Below are positions 23,099 through 31,402 of a DNA stretch of 63,505 nucleotides, piece by piece. The stretch is from NCBI RefSeq assembly GCF_000338295.1, contig NZ_ANMO01000133.1, positions 1 to 63,505 of the forward strand, in the 5' to 3' direction. A program made the position numbers and the translations under genes. How positions within the stretch are numbered: the stretch's first letter is position 1; each line of letters starts with the position of its first letter. The notes under the pieces were generated by a model. That model saw only the letters and a program-made list of their open reading frames with translations. It had not been told where the DNA came from and made no database searches. This DNA is from Rhodopirellula europaea 6C (GTDB lineage: Bacteria; Planctomycetota; Planctomycetia; Pirellulales; Pirellulaceae).

Positions 23099-25863
23099 AG
23101 AGCTTCCTCCTCTTCGACGGTTGGCACATTCTCGGCATCATTCTGTTCCGCGTCCGCCGGATTCTCTTCCGATGTCACGTGGTGCAGTTTCCACAGCAAG
23201 CGGTGAGCATCTCGGTAGCGGGGGGCCAATTCCAACGCCATCAGTGCATGGTGTTTCGCGGGGAAGGACTCGTTTTGTTCGTCGTAGGCATTGGCCAGAC
23301 GGAAGTGCAACGCCGCGGGATCCACCGGATCCAATGCAAGTAACGCCGACAAAGCTTCCACCGCCAAATCGTGGCGATCGAGTTTTTCGGCGGCGGTCGC
23401 GGATGCGAGATGGAATTCGGGCAGCAAGGGCTGGATCGCGAGCGCCTGCTGCGAGGCGTCCAGAACGTTTTCCCATTGCTCTTCAGATTGGCCAATATTG
23501 ATCCAACGCCGCAAAGCCGGCAAAGCATCGCTGGATTGTGCCAAATTGTCTTGAATCGCTCGGATTTCTTGGCGGTCATGGCCTAATTCACGGTGGGCTC
23601 GGGCCAGCCATTCCAGCGGACCGCCGCGTTCGCCAGTGAGCACGCCCAATTGCTGCATTCGACAAAGCGGGATGAGAGCCTGTTCCCACTGCTCTCCTTC
23701 GATGGCGCTTTTCGCCAGTTCTCGCAGGCCCCAGTAGTTGGTCGGGTTCGCTCGAATCCAACCTTTCCAAGTCGCCAAATCACCGCTTTCGGGCAGCGTG
23801 TCGCGTGACCAATCGACCAGGCTTCCGAATTGGTTGGCTCGTTTTTTCGCGTAAGTATCGAACTGAGCGTCGAGTCGTTGCAGCGATCCAGTGTGCCGGG
23901 TCAAGGCATCGTTGATCGGGATGCCCGCCGACAAATCATCAAGCACTGCCAGCAGAGCGTCATGACCATGTTGTTCGATCAGAAACTCGATCACCAAAGA
24001 CGATTCGTAGTAAGCGAATTGCAACGCGATCGCGGATGGCGGCGAAAGGAACGCCGCGCTCAAGTCGCTGACCGGAGTCAGATCGTCCGAGAGCAGCATC
24101 GATCGGTATTGAGGCGACATCTTCTCGCCCCACGACGGATTGCGTTGGCGTTCTTCGTAGACCGAGATGCCTTCGCTGAGCCAACGTGGCATTCGGTTGT
24201 TGGTTTTCTCCAGCGTGACCACGTGACAGAACTCGTGCCACAAAACGCTTTTCCAGTTCGATGGCCGTTCGCCTTGGGACGCGGGGCTGTTCGCCGTGAT
24301 GACTCGGCCGAAACAAACGCCCAAGTACCCTGCCCCACCCGGCAGACCAAACGTGCGAATGGCAAAGTCGTTTTGGTGCGGGAAGATCTCGACCAAGATC
24401 GGTTTGTCCGGCATCACGTCGTACTTCTCGCACAAGACTTGCTTGGCATCCAAAAGCAAGTCCATCACGGCATCGCCATAAAGCTTGGCTTCTATCGCGT
24501 CCATTCGGACTTGGATGCCGTCTTGCTTCAGCACAGTGAACTTCGCGGTGCGGTCGCGTAGCGTCATCAAGTTGTACGCAACCACATTGTATGGATCTGC
24601 TTTGGCCACCTCCCCCGCGATTTCCCAACCGATCTCTTCCTCGCCCAGTCGCAGCATGTCTTGCGCGAGTTGAAAGCTGGCGGCCAAGTGCAACGGATCG
24701 GAGTCGAGTGCCAGGTTTTGATACGCGGCACCTTCGGCAAAACGATACTTCTCAGAAAGCTTTCGACCGATCAGGTGATCGACGTTTGGGTTTTGTTCCC
24801 AGGTCGACAAGGCCGCGGCACGCATCAATTTTTCGACGTCGTATTCGCCTCTTAAGTGCGAGATGACCGCCATCAATGCCCATGCCGATGGTTCATGTGG
24901 ATTGATCTGAAGCATTTGGTTCGCGATGTCTTTGGCCTCGTCGTATCGTTCGCGATCGATTGCTCGTTCGGCCAACCATTGCAGCGAAGGCAGATGTTGT
25001 GAGTTGATGCGAAGTGCGATTGCAATTTGTTCGCCAGCGGCCTGGCCATCGCTAGATTCCAACGCCTTGGCCAACAAATGATGCAGGTCGGGAGTTTCTT
25101 CCTCCAATTTCAATGCTTCTTGAAGCGTGTTCGCAGCGACCTGGAAATCACCTTTTCGAATCGCCAGTTCGGCGGTGGCCAAATAGGCGTCCAGGTATTC
25201 CGGGTCGCGGTCACGCACCCGGTCATAGAACATTTCCAAAACCTCGCGAGCGTCTTCGCCACGTCCCGTTAGAAAGCGACCCGCGGCGATCAGGTTGTCG
25301 CGAGTGATGTATCCCGCGAAAGCACGTTGCATTTGTGCGAACAAGTCCGCTTCTGCCGTGCCGACTTCATCGTGCAAGCCATTGAACCGCAAAACATCCA
25401 GTCCCATGTACCGCAGTGCGATGCTGGTCGGGTATCGCTTCAGGGCTTCACGATAGGTTTGCAGAGCGTCGGCGTAGTCACCTTGAGTGAGTTGGCACTG
25501 GATCAACAACCGCGGCCAACGTTCGCTCCAGACGCCTCGCTCGACTTCCGCTGCGGCAGTCGTTGCGGCGGCGTCGTACTGGCCGTTTCGAAATTGCTGC
25601 ACCGCGTCGTCGTAACTGGCCGCGAAAACGGACGCGGGTGTGAGAGATGCTGCAAACAAAATGCAAACGACGAGCAGACAATTGGCTGTCGCAGAAACGG
25701 CCCGGCGGAATCGGCCATTTGGCGAATGAGAACGATGGCCGAGGGCGATCACTTCGAGAAGCTGATCGTCGCGTTGGTTGTCAACAAGGAAGCGAGATGC
25801 ATTCACTAGGACAGGTCTCATGCTTTGGTGCGTGGTTGGGAACGCAGGCGGGAGAGATCGCAT
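23095..25863 (-). CDS. TPR protein with gluzincin (peptidase MA-like) domain
   Basis: 922 residues. A hydrophobic segment near residues 62-80 (CLLVVCILFAASLTPASVFA) is a signal peptide or anchor preceded by a long charged N-terminus. TPR-like helical repeats run from about 85 to 450. The peptidase-like segment LWHEFCHVVTLEKTNNRMPRWLSEG at about 540-565 has HExxH plus a downstream Glu, the MA-clan metallopeptidase pattern. TPR repeats resume to the C-terminus. It would be an exported protein-interaction platform with possible protease activity. It is the first gene of the nine-gene operon; ATG 25863 is used, with ATG 25821 as an alternative. Confidence 0.82.
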   Translation of the reverse strand: MRSLPPAFPTTHQSMRPVLVNASRFLVDNQRDDQLLEVIALGHRSHSPNGRFRRAVSATANCLLVVCILFAASLTPASVFAASYDDAVQQFRNGQYDAAATTAAAEVERGVWSERWPRLLIQCQLTQGDYADALQTYREALKRYPTSIALRYMGLDVLRFNGLHDEVGTAEADLFAQMQRAFAGYITRDNLIAAGRFLTGRGEDAREVLEMFYDRVRDRDPEYLDAYLATAELAIRKGDFQVAANTLQEALKLEEETPDLHHLLAKALESSDGQAAGEQIAIALRINSQHLPSLQWLAERAIDRERYDEAKDIANQMLQINPHEPSAWALMAVISHLRGEYDVEKLMRAAALSTWEQNPNVDHLIGRKLSEKYRFAEGAAYQNLALDSDPLHLAASFQLAQDMLRLGEEEIGWEIAGEVAKADPYNVVAYNLMTLRDRTAKFTVLKQDGIQVRMDAIEAKLYGDAVMDLLLDAKQVLCEKYDVMPDKPILVEIFPHQNDFAIRTFGLPGGAGYLGVCFGRVITANSPASQGERPSNWKSVLWHEFCHVVTLEKTNNRMPRWLSEGISVYEERQRNPSWGEKMSPQYRSMLLSDDLTPVSDLSAAFLSPPSAIALQFAYYESSLVIEFLIEQHGHDALLAVLDDLSAGIPINDALTRHTGSLQRLDAQFDTYAKKRANQFGSLVDWSRDTLPESGDLATWKGWIRANPTNYWGLRELAKSAIEGEQWEQALIPLCRMQQLGVLTGERGGPLEWLARAHRELGHDRQEIRAIQDNLAQSSDALPALRRWINIGQSEEQWENVLDASQQALAIQPLLPEFHLASATAAEKLDRHDLAVEALSALLALDPVDPAALHFRLANAYDEQNESFPAKHHALMALELAPRYRDAHRLLWKLHHVTSEENPADAEQNDAENVPTVEEEEAL

Positions 25864-26059
25864 TTGGAAATCATCGGTAGGATGATTCTACGCTCTCAGC
25901 AACCCGCTCGCACGGATGAAACCCTCCGAGACGCAACCGGTTCCGCTGGAATCGCTACACTGCCGTTGGTGTGGCACCTTCTCGACGCGTTCAATGGCGT
26001 TGTGGGCGTGCAGTCCGACGCTGTTCTCTTTTTATCACCATGACCTGAAGGATCTCACG

Positions 26060-26758
26060 ATGAGTGAAAGACGCTATTCCCTCGACCGCTTCTTGGAAAA
26101 AACGCGGGACAAAGACCTCAATCAGGGACTGTTTGAACTGGAATCGGACCGAATGTTGGACATCAACCTCAACGGCGAGGTGTGGACAAAGATGGGTTCG
26201 ATGATCGCCTACACGGGCAATGTGAAGTTCGAGCGGGAAGGAATTCTGTCGCAGGGATTGGGCAATCTGCTGAAGAAAGCGGTCTCCGGCGAAGGCACGG
26301 CGCTCACGAAAGTCAGTGGCAAAGGCTCCGTTTTCTGCGCCGACAGCGGAAAGAAAATCACCATCCTCGAGCTGCAAAACGAAGCGATCTGCGTCAACGG
26401 AAACGACCTCCTCGCGTTCGAAATGTCATTGAACTACAACATCAAAATGATGAAGAAGATGACCGCGATGTTGGCCGGTGGGTTGTTCAACATCCGCTTG
26501 GAAGGCACGGGCATGGTCGCGATCACCAGTCACTACGATCCGATCACGTTGCCGGTCACACCTCATCAACCTGTCGTGACGGACCCGAATGCAACCGTGC
26601 TGTGGTCCGGGCAACTGGAACCTCAACTCAAGACCGATGTGCAGTTCAAGACAATGCTCGGTCGCGGTTCAGGGGAATCGTTGCAGTTTCTTTTCCAAGG
26701 ACATGGCTTCGTGGTGGTTCAGCCTTACGAAGAAGTTGTGTTCCAAAACCAAAGTTGA
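26060..26758 (+). CDS. AIM24-family protein
   Basis: 232 residues with the AIM24/TRAP-like beta-rich fold: GEVWTKMGSMIAYTGNVKFE, LTKVSGKGSVFCADSGKKITILEL, and GLFNIRLEGTGMVAITSHYDP. The family is named after a yeast mitochondrial protein; bacterial members have no firmly known biochemical role. The start at 26060 is supported by GAAGGA 8 bp upstream. Its stop overlaps a possible TTG of the next gene, so it may be cotranscribed with exonuclease III. A TACACT box near 25960 could be a -10 element. Confidence 0.88.
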   Translation: MSERRYSLDRFLEKTRDKDLNQGLFELESDRMLDINLNGEVWTKMGSMIAYTGNVKFEREGILSQGLGNLLKKAVSGEGTALTKVSGKGSVFCADSGKKITILELQNEAICVNGNDLLAFEMSLNYNIKMMKKMTAMLAGGLFNIRLEGTGMVAITSHYDPITLPVTPHQPVVTDPNATVLWSGQLEPQLKTDVQFKTMLGRGSGESLQFLFQGHGFVVVQPYEEVVFQNQS

Positions 26759-26766
26759 TTGAAACG

Positions 26767-27525
26767 TTGAAACTGATTTCATGGAACGTCAACGGCATCC
26801 GTGCCTCGATGGACAAAGGTTTTCGTGACTTTGTCGAGAGTGAACAGCCCGATGTGCTGTGTTTGCAAGAGACGAAAGCGGAGCCCGAGCAAGTCGATTT
26901 GTCTTGGGCGGATGAACTTGGATACCACCAGGTTTGGAACACTGCGACCAAACGTGGGTATTCAGGCGTTTCCACTTGGAGTCGCGTGAAGCCATCGAAA
27001 GTCACCAAGGGGTTGAACATCGAAGAGCACGACAACGAAGGCCGCGTGCTGACGACAACCTTCGATGACTTTCATCTGGTCAACGTGTACACGCCGAACT
27101 CACAGCGAGGCTTGGCTCGGTTGGATTACCGAATGCAGTGGGACGAAGCGTTTCTGGACTACGTCAAAAAATTGAATCGTCGCAAACCGGTTTTGTTTTG
27201 CGGCGACGTGAACTGCGCCCACAAGGAGATCGATTTGGCAAATCCGAAGGCCAATCGCAAGAACGCGGGCTTCAGCGATCAAGAGCGCGCGGGCTTGGAC
27301 GCCATCACTGAGGCAGGGTTCATTGACTCGTTCCGGCAATTCCACGATGGCCCGGGCCACTATTCTTGGTGGACGTATCGAAGCGACGCTCGAGCCCGAA
27401 ACATTGGGTGGCGTTTGGATTACTTTTGGGTTGCGAAGAAGTTTTGGGATCGTGTGGCCGATGCACAGATTCGCTGCGAAATTCACGGTTCGGACCATTG
27501 CCCCGTTGAGTTGACCCTGACGTGA
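26767..27525 (+). CDS. xth: Exodeoxyribonuclease III
   Basis: 252 residues of the ExoIII/APE1 endonuclease-exonuclease-phosphatase fold. LISWNVNGIRA at the N-terminus (Asn ligand), LQETK (catalytic Glu), VYTPNS, FCGDVNCAH (Asp/Asn), WWTYRSDARARNIGWRLDYF and the terminal HGSDHCPV (Asp-His pair) are all present. It cleaves AP sites and degrades 3' ends in base-excision repair. TTG 26767 is chosen because it gives the family-typical (M)KLISWNVNGIR start; TTG 26755 is an alternative. Its stop overlaps the GTG of the next gene (GTGA). Confidence 0.93.
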   Translation: MKLISWNVNGIRASMDKGFRDFVESEQPDVLCLQETKAEPEQVDLSWADELGYHQVWNTATKRGYSGVSTWSRVKPSKVTKGLNIEEHDNEGRVLTTTFDDFHLVNVYTPNSQRGLARLDYRMQWDEAFLDYVKKLNRRKPVLFCGDVNCAHKEIDLANPKANRKNAGFSDQERAGLDAITEAGFIDSFRQFHDGPGHYSWWTYRSDARARNIGWRLDYFWVAKKFWDRVADAQIRCEIHGSDHCPVELTLT

Positions 27526-28223
27526 AGTTGCCGCTGCCCTCCGTGCGAAAGCTCTTTCGAGAGCACTTCTCGGGTGAGTCACCGATTCAAATCGATCCAG
27601 GACAACGCGCGGCGCTGATCAAAGAGTGGCGAGCAAAGTTGGAAAAAATCGAGGGCGTGCGGTTGACCAATCACCCCGGCGATCGAGATTCGCGATCGCC
27701 GACTTGGGTGCGGTTCACGATCCCAGACCCAAATGCATCGCAGACGTATTATCGGTCCGACGAACTACGTTTGGAACGCAACGACCAAGGTGAACTCGAA
27801 TGCGTGTTTGGAAAGTTTGATCGCGAAATCGCTGGCCCAATTAGTGACTTTGGCGAGGTGGAAAGCTTGGTGGCGGAAGTTCTCCGACGGTACGTCAAGC
27901 GGCACGCGGGTGAAGCAAAGCGTGCAAAAGTCCGTTCGATGAAGTCCAAGGCGATCGTCGCTCGCGTCAAGGCACTGGCCAAAGAAGAACAATTTGACTT
28001 CGCGACCAGCATGGACACGCAAAAACTGCGTCTGTTTGTGAAGTTATCGAGTCAACACATGATCGAGATCCACATCCCGTTCACGCGATTCGAGAAGGTT
28101 TTGCCGCAACTGCAAGAAACGATCCGGACGCTTCGGTCCCTGTACGACGACGGTTTGCGGTTCAAGATGATCGGATTTATGCAGGCCGATTGGCGAACCG
28201 AATGGATTCGGTACGAAGAGTGA
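27522..28223 (+). CDS. Unknown protein coupled to exonuclease III
   Basis: 233 residues. No family is recognised. It is charged, mixed alpha/beta, with a basic stretch RRYVKRHAGEAKRAKVRSMKSKAIVARVKALAKEE (about 122-157) that could contact nucleic acid, and ends in WIRYEE. There is no signal peptide or membrane segment. The GTG start at 27522 overlaps the xth stop by 4 bp (GTGA), which argues for translational coupling and possibly a shared role; no function is claimed. Confidence 0.75.
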   Translation: MKLPLPSVRKLFREHFSGESPIQIDPGQRAALIKEWRAKLEKIEGVRLTNHPGDRDSRSPTWVRFTIPDPNASQTYYRSDELRLERNDQGELECVFGKFDREIAGPISDFGEVESLVAEVLRRYVKRHAGEAKRAKVRSMKSKAIVARVKALAKEEQFDFATSMDTQKLRLFVKLSSQHMIEIHIPFTRFEKVLPQLQETIRTLRSLYDDGLRFKMIGFMQADWRTEWIRYEE

Positions 28224-28261
28224 TTTTTGATTTTGATTTCCACGTTGATTGAGACATTCCT

Positions 28262-29356
28262 TTGGCTGTTCGAGTTGATGTTCACGAGTTGATTCAGTTG
28301 CTCGAAATCACTCCGCCTGATCAAAACATCATGTTGGTGGGGCGGCATGGAATCGGGAAATCACAAATCATCGCCGAGCACTTTTCGTCTCGCGGAATGC
28401 GCGTGGTGCCGTTCTTCCTGGGGCAAATGAGCGATCCGGGCGATTTGATTGGATTGCTTCACAAGGACGAGAAGTCTGGCCGAAGCGAGTTTCTGCCTCC
28501 GTTTTGGTGGCCAACGGGTGAGGAACCGATTGTGCTTTTCTTGGATGAACTCAACCGGGCTCGACCAGAAATCCTGCAATCGGTGATGGAACTCGCGCTG
28601 AACAAGACACTTGCGGGAAAACGCTTGCCAGAAGGCAGTGTGATCATCTCGGCGGTCAACGAAGGCGATGAGTATCAGCTGACCGATCTCGACCCCGCTC
28701 TCGTTTCGCGGTTCAACCTGTATCAGTTCGCTCCGACGGTCGACGATTGGTTGTTGTGGGCTGATCAACACAAAGTGGATGACCGAGTGACCGGATTTGT
28801 CCAGCAGCAGCCTCAGTATCTGGATGGCGAAGGGATCTCGCCCGCGGCGGAGGATGTGGATTCGATGTCGGGATTGGTTAAAACACCCGACCGCCGTGGA
28901 TGGGCTCGCGTGTCCAATATTCTCCAAGGCGTCGAAACGATCGAACCGGTGCACGTTAAGCTGATTGCCGGTGTGGTGGGATCACCCGCGGCAATGGCGT
29001 TCCGCAGAAGCCTTGCCTCGCGATTGCAGGTGTCGCCCGATCAAGTGTTGTTGCGGTTTAGCAAGCACCGGAAAGCGATCGAGAAGATGGCTCTGGGTGA
29101 ACTGCTGATGCTGAACGAACAATTGCTCGTTCACTTGGTGGGCGATCCTTACGACGATGCGGATCGAACGAGGGCTCTGAAAGGAATGCTGAGCTACCTG
29201 AAGCTGCTTCGCAAACGAAAGTTGGATGAAGCGGTCGCCCATTTGGTTTCCATGACGGATCAGCCGAAGTACGAACCGGCGATGGAGTTCTTTGCGGAGT
29301 CAATGGAGCTGACGACCTTGCTGACCGAATACGTCGACGGAATCCGAATTCAGTGA
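28262..29356 (+). CDS. AAA+ ATPase of the MoxR/CbbQ type
   Basis: 364 residues. Walker A is GRHGIGKSQ near residue 24, Walker B is PIVLFLDELNRARPEILQSVME, sensor SAVNEGDEY follows, and an arginine-finger-like LVSRFN. The lid contains RRGWARVSN. ATPases of this type activate VWA-domain partners, and the next gene encodes one, with a 4-bp GTGA overlap. The start at TTG 28262 is the only one that keeps the family N-terminus. This pair is distinct in sequence from the moxR gene at 20844. Confidence 0.88.
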   Translation: MAVRVDVHELIQLLEITPPDQNIMLVGRHGIGKSQIIAEHFSSRGMRVVPFFLGQMSDPGDLIGLLHKDEKSGRSEFLPPFWWPTGEEPIVLFLDELNRARPEILQSVMELALNKTLAGKRLPEGSVIISAVNEGDEYQLTDLDPALVSRFNLYQFAPTVDDWLLWADQHKVDDRVTGFVQQQPQYLDGEGISPAAEDVDSMSGLVKTPDRRGWARVSNILQGVETIEPVHVKLIAGVVGSPAAMAFRRSLASRLQVSPDQVLLRFSKHRKAIEKMALGELLMLNEQLLVHLVGDPYDDADRTRALKGMLSYLKLLRKRKLDEAVAHLVSMTDQPKYEPAMEFFAESMELTTLLTEYVDGIRIQ

Positions 29357-30810
29357 GCGACGCAGCGGCCTCCGGCAAAACCGAATCGAAACGAGATGCG
29401 AAGGCGCGGGAGCGAATCACTCGCATCGTTGAGAGTTGGTATCTCGTTGATCCGTTATTGTTTGCCGCTTGGACGCTGCACGAAGTCGTGGCCAAACCCG
29501 AGATCGCGACGCTGCGAGTGGCTCACGGTCGCGTTGAGTTCAATCCCGCGTTTATCTCGTCGCTCAAGCAAGACGAACTTGGCGATGTGCTTCGGTTCGA
29601 AGCGATGCGAATTCTGTTGGGGCATCCTTATGCCAGACGCCAACCCAAAACCGAACTGTCGTATTCGGCCAGCAACCTGACTGTGCAAGAATGCTTGCGC
29701 AGCAAGTTGCCGATGCCGCGACCACGGGAAGTCTTGGGCAGCGATACGCACGATCATCAGTACTTTGAATATTACTATCGGCAGCTCGCCGAACGGGAAG
29801 GCGATCGACCTGATCCGCCGGAGGATGCAACTCCGGAACCGGAGCAGCCGGAGGATTCAAAACCCGGGGAGGAGACGGGCGATACGGATGAAGTCCCGGG
29901 CGACGAATCAGGTGATGCTGGCGATTCGGGAAGCGATGCGGCGGCCGAGCGGAAGGACGAAACCGGTGCTGAGTCGTCGGTAGAAGCTGAAGGCTCCGCG
30001 GCCGAATCGAATGAGCCCACGCCCGATTCGCCTTCGATGGAAGACGCTGCGGACTCATCAGCGGGCAGTGACCTGGAGTCGTATGTTGATCCAAGCCAAA
30101 CGGGTTCGGAAAACGCGGACCAGTGGGATGCGGATGATTTGCTGCACGAAGAGATCAAATCCGCCGTGGCCGACGCAGCCGAGAATGGTGGTTGGGGAAC
30201 CTTGCCTGGGCATGCTCAAGAACGTTTGCTGGCAACGCTTCGGCCGCCATTGGACTACCGGTCAATCCTGCGGCAGTTCCGTCAAAGTGTTCTGTCGGTC
30301 GATCGCCGACTGACTCGAATGCGTCCAAGTCGCCGCTACGGATTCGCCCAGATGGGCAGCCGATATGACTTCACCACGCGGTTGCTTTTCGCGGTGGATG
30401 TCTCGGGCTCGATGAGCCACCGTGATTTGCAAAATGGATTCTCGATCATCAATCGGTTTTTCCAGTATGGAATTCGCTCGATCGATGTGGTTTGGTTTGA
30501 TACGAAGGTTCGCTGCGAACCGCTGACGTTTCGGTCGGCGCGACGCGACATCAGCGTCACCGGTCGAGGCGGCACCGACTTGGGTTGCGTGACTCAGTTC
30601 ATCGATGAGCATCGCGGCTACGACGGAATGGTCGTGTTCACCGACGGTGATTCGCCCCATCCCAAGCGGCCAACCAATCGGCACACACGGATCCTTTGGT
30701 TGTTCAACACCCAGGCGGCTTTCAGGAAGTCCGCTGCGGATTTGAAACCGCTCGGCCACGTCGCTTTCTTAAAGCCTTCACGACTCGGCTCGCCGGTTCA
30801 TTCGACCTAG
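29353..30810 (+). CDS. VWA-domain protein (DUF2201/CoxE-like), partner of the AAA+ ATPase
   Basis: 485 residues. The N-terminal domain (about 1-155) resembles the putative-metallopeptidase part of DUF2201 proteins, but the expected HExxH is replaced by FEAMRILLGH. A very acidic Glu/Asp/Ser linker spans about 155-265. The C-terminal VWA domain has a full MIDAS: DVSGS, GRGGTDLG and FTDGDSPHP. There is no signal peptide, so it is cytoplasmic. The GTG start overlaps the ATPase stop (GTGA). Together they form an ATPase/VWA pair of the kind that activates metalloenzymes or remodels complexes; the target is unknown. Confidence 0.85.
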   Translation: MSDAAASGKTESKRDAKARERITRIVESWYLVDPLLFAAWTLHEVVAKPEIATLRVAHGRVEFNPAFISSLKQDELGDVLRFEAMRILLGHPYARRQPKTELSYSASNLTVQECLRSKLPMPRPREVLGSDTHDHQYFEYYYRQLAEREGDRPDPPEDATPEPEQPEDSKPGEETGDTDEVPGDESGDAGDSGSDAAAERKDETGAESSVEAEGSAAESNEPTPDSPSMEDAADSSAGSDLESYVDPSQTGSENADQWDADDLLHEEIKSAVADAAENGGWGTLPGHAQERLLATLRPPLDYRSILRQFRQSVLSVDRRLTRMRPSRRYGFAQMGSRYDFTTRLLFAVDVSGSMSHRDLQNGFSIINRFFQYGIRSIDVVWFDTKVRCEPLTFRSARRDISVTGRGGTDLGCVTQFIDEHRGYDGMVVFTDGDSPHPKRPTNRHTRILWLFNTQAAFRKSAADLKPLGHVAFLKPSRLGSPVHST

Positions 30811-30871
30811 GTTTGCTGGCGAAGTGCGATCGCAGGGTGCAAGCCAAGCATGAATGTGAATTCGCCCGATT

Positions 30872-31291
30872 TCAACTTTCGCAGAGTGGCAGGATGGGAT
30901 TGGTTGAGTTGACCAAGTCATCGATCGTGACGCCGCGGAAAGCTTCTTCGGTCGCGGCGTAGACACGATCGAGTTCTGCATGCAGCGGGCAAAGATCGGT
31001 GTGAGACTTCAGGCCGAGTGGGCACTTTCGAATTCGCTCGACCGGAGCAACCGTGTTGACGACGTCCAAGATCGTCAACGTGTCCGTCGGAACGCACAGC
31101 TCGTAACCGCCGCCGGGACCCGGGCGTGAGCGGACCAAGCCTGCTGCACCGAGGTCTTGCAGTACGCGCGTGAGGTATCGCCGAGGCACCTTGGTTTGCT
31201 CGGCCAAGTGATCCGCCGGGACTGGTTTTCCGACCTGGCTGCCCATGCAGGCGATGGCGCGAAGAGCGTATTCGGCGGTTTTGGAAAGCAT
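30872..31291 (-). CDS. Rrf2-family transcriptional regulator
   Basis: 139 residues. The winged helix-turn-helix is typical: [54 protein letters not shown]. In the sensor loop two Cys (C90 and C101, in KCPLG and LCPLH) are kept; IscR and NsrR have three clustered Cys for an Fe-S cluster, so cluster binding would need an extra ligand such as His or another Cys. It is divergent from a haem-c protein gene, with a palindrome in between, so it likely controls both. Confidence 0.9.
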   Translation of the reverse strand: MLSKTAEYALRAIACMGSQVGKPVPADHLAEQTKVPRRYLTRVLQDLGAAGLVRSRPGPGGGYELCVPTDTLTILDVVNTVAPVERIRKCPLGLKSHTDLCPLHAELDRVYAATEEAFRGVTIDDLVNSTNPILPLCES

Positions 31292-31313
31292 AGTTGTTTG
31301 CTGTGAATTTGAA

Positions 31314-31335
31314 ATCTACATGTTGAAATGCAGAT
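31314..31335. promoter_or_regulatory. Palindromic operator between rrf2-type gene and haem-c gene
   Basis: Arms ATCTACAT (31314-31321) and ATGCAGAT (31328-31335) are inverted repeats with one mismatched position and a 6-nt spacer. The half-site resembles the ATGCAT-containing half-sites reported for NsrR/Rrf2 regulators. It lies 23 bp upstream of the Rrf2 ATG and 68 bp upstream of the haem-c ATG. Confidence 0.6.
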
Positions 31336-31402
31336 ATTGATTCTGTACAGTCAGGTGTACGAATAAGAGTTTAAGCTGGAACCCACGTACGAGCAATCTT
31401 CT

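Noticed and set aside
23830-24561. A 243-codon plus-strand frame within the TPR gene
   Set aside because: Antisense to the gluzincin HEFCH region; no recognisable domain.
26182-26766. An upstream extension of the exonuclease III frame
   Set aside because: It overlaps the AIM24 gene in another frame and its residues are Arg/His-rich; the ExoIII N-terminal motif starts at 26767.
29353-29900. Active metallopeptidase in the VWA protein N-terminus
   Set aside because: The HExxH expected for DUF2201-type domains is missing (FEAMRILLGH instead), so catalytic activity is not claimed.
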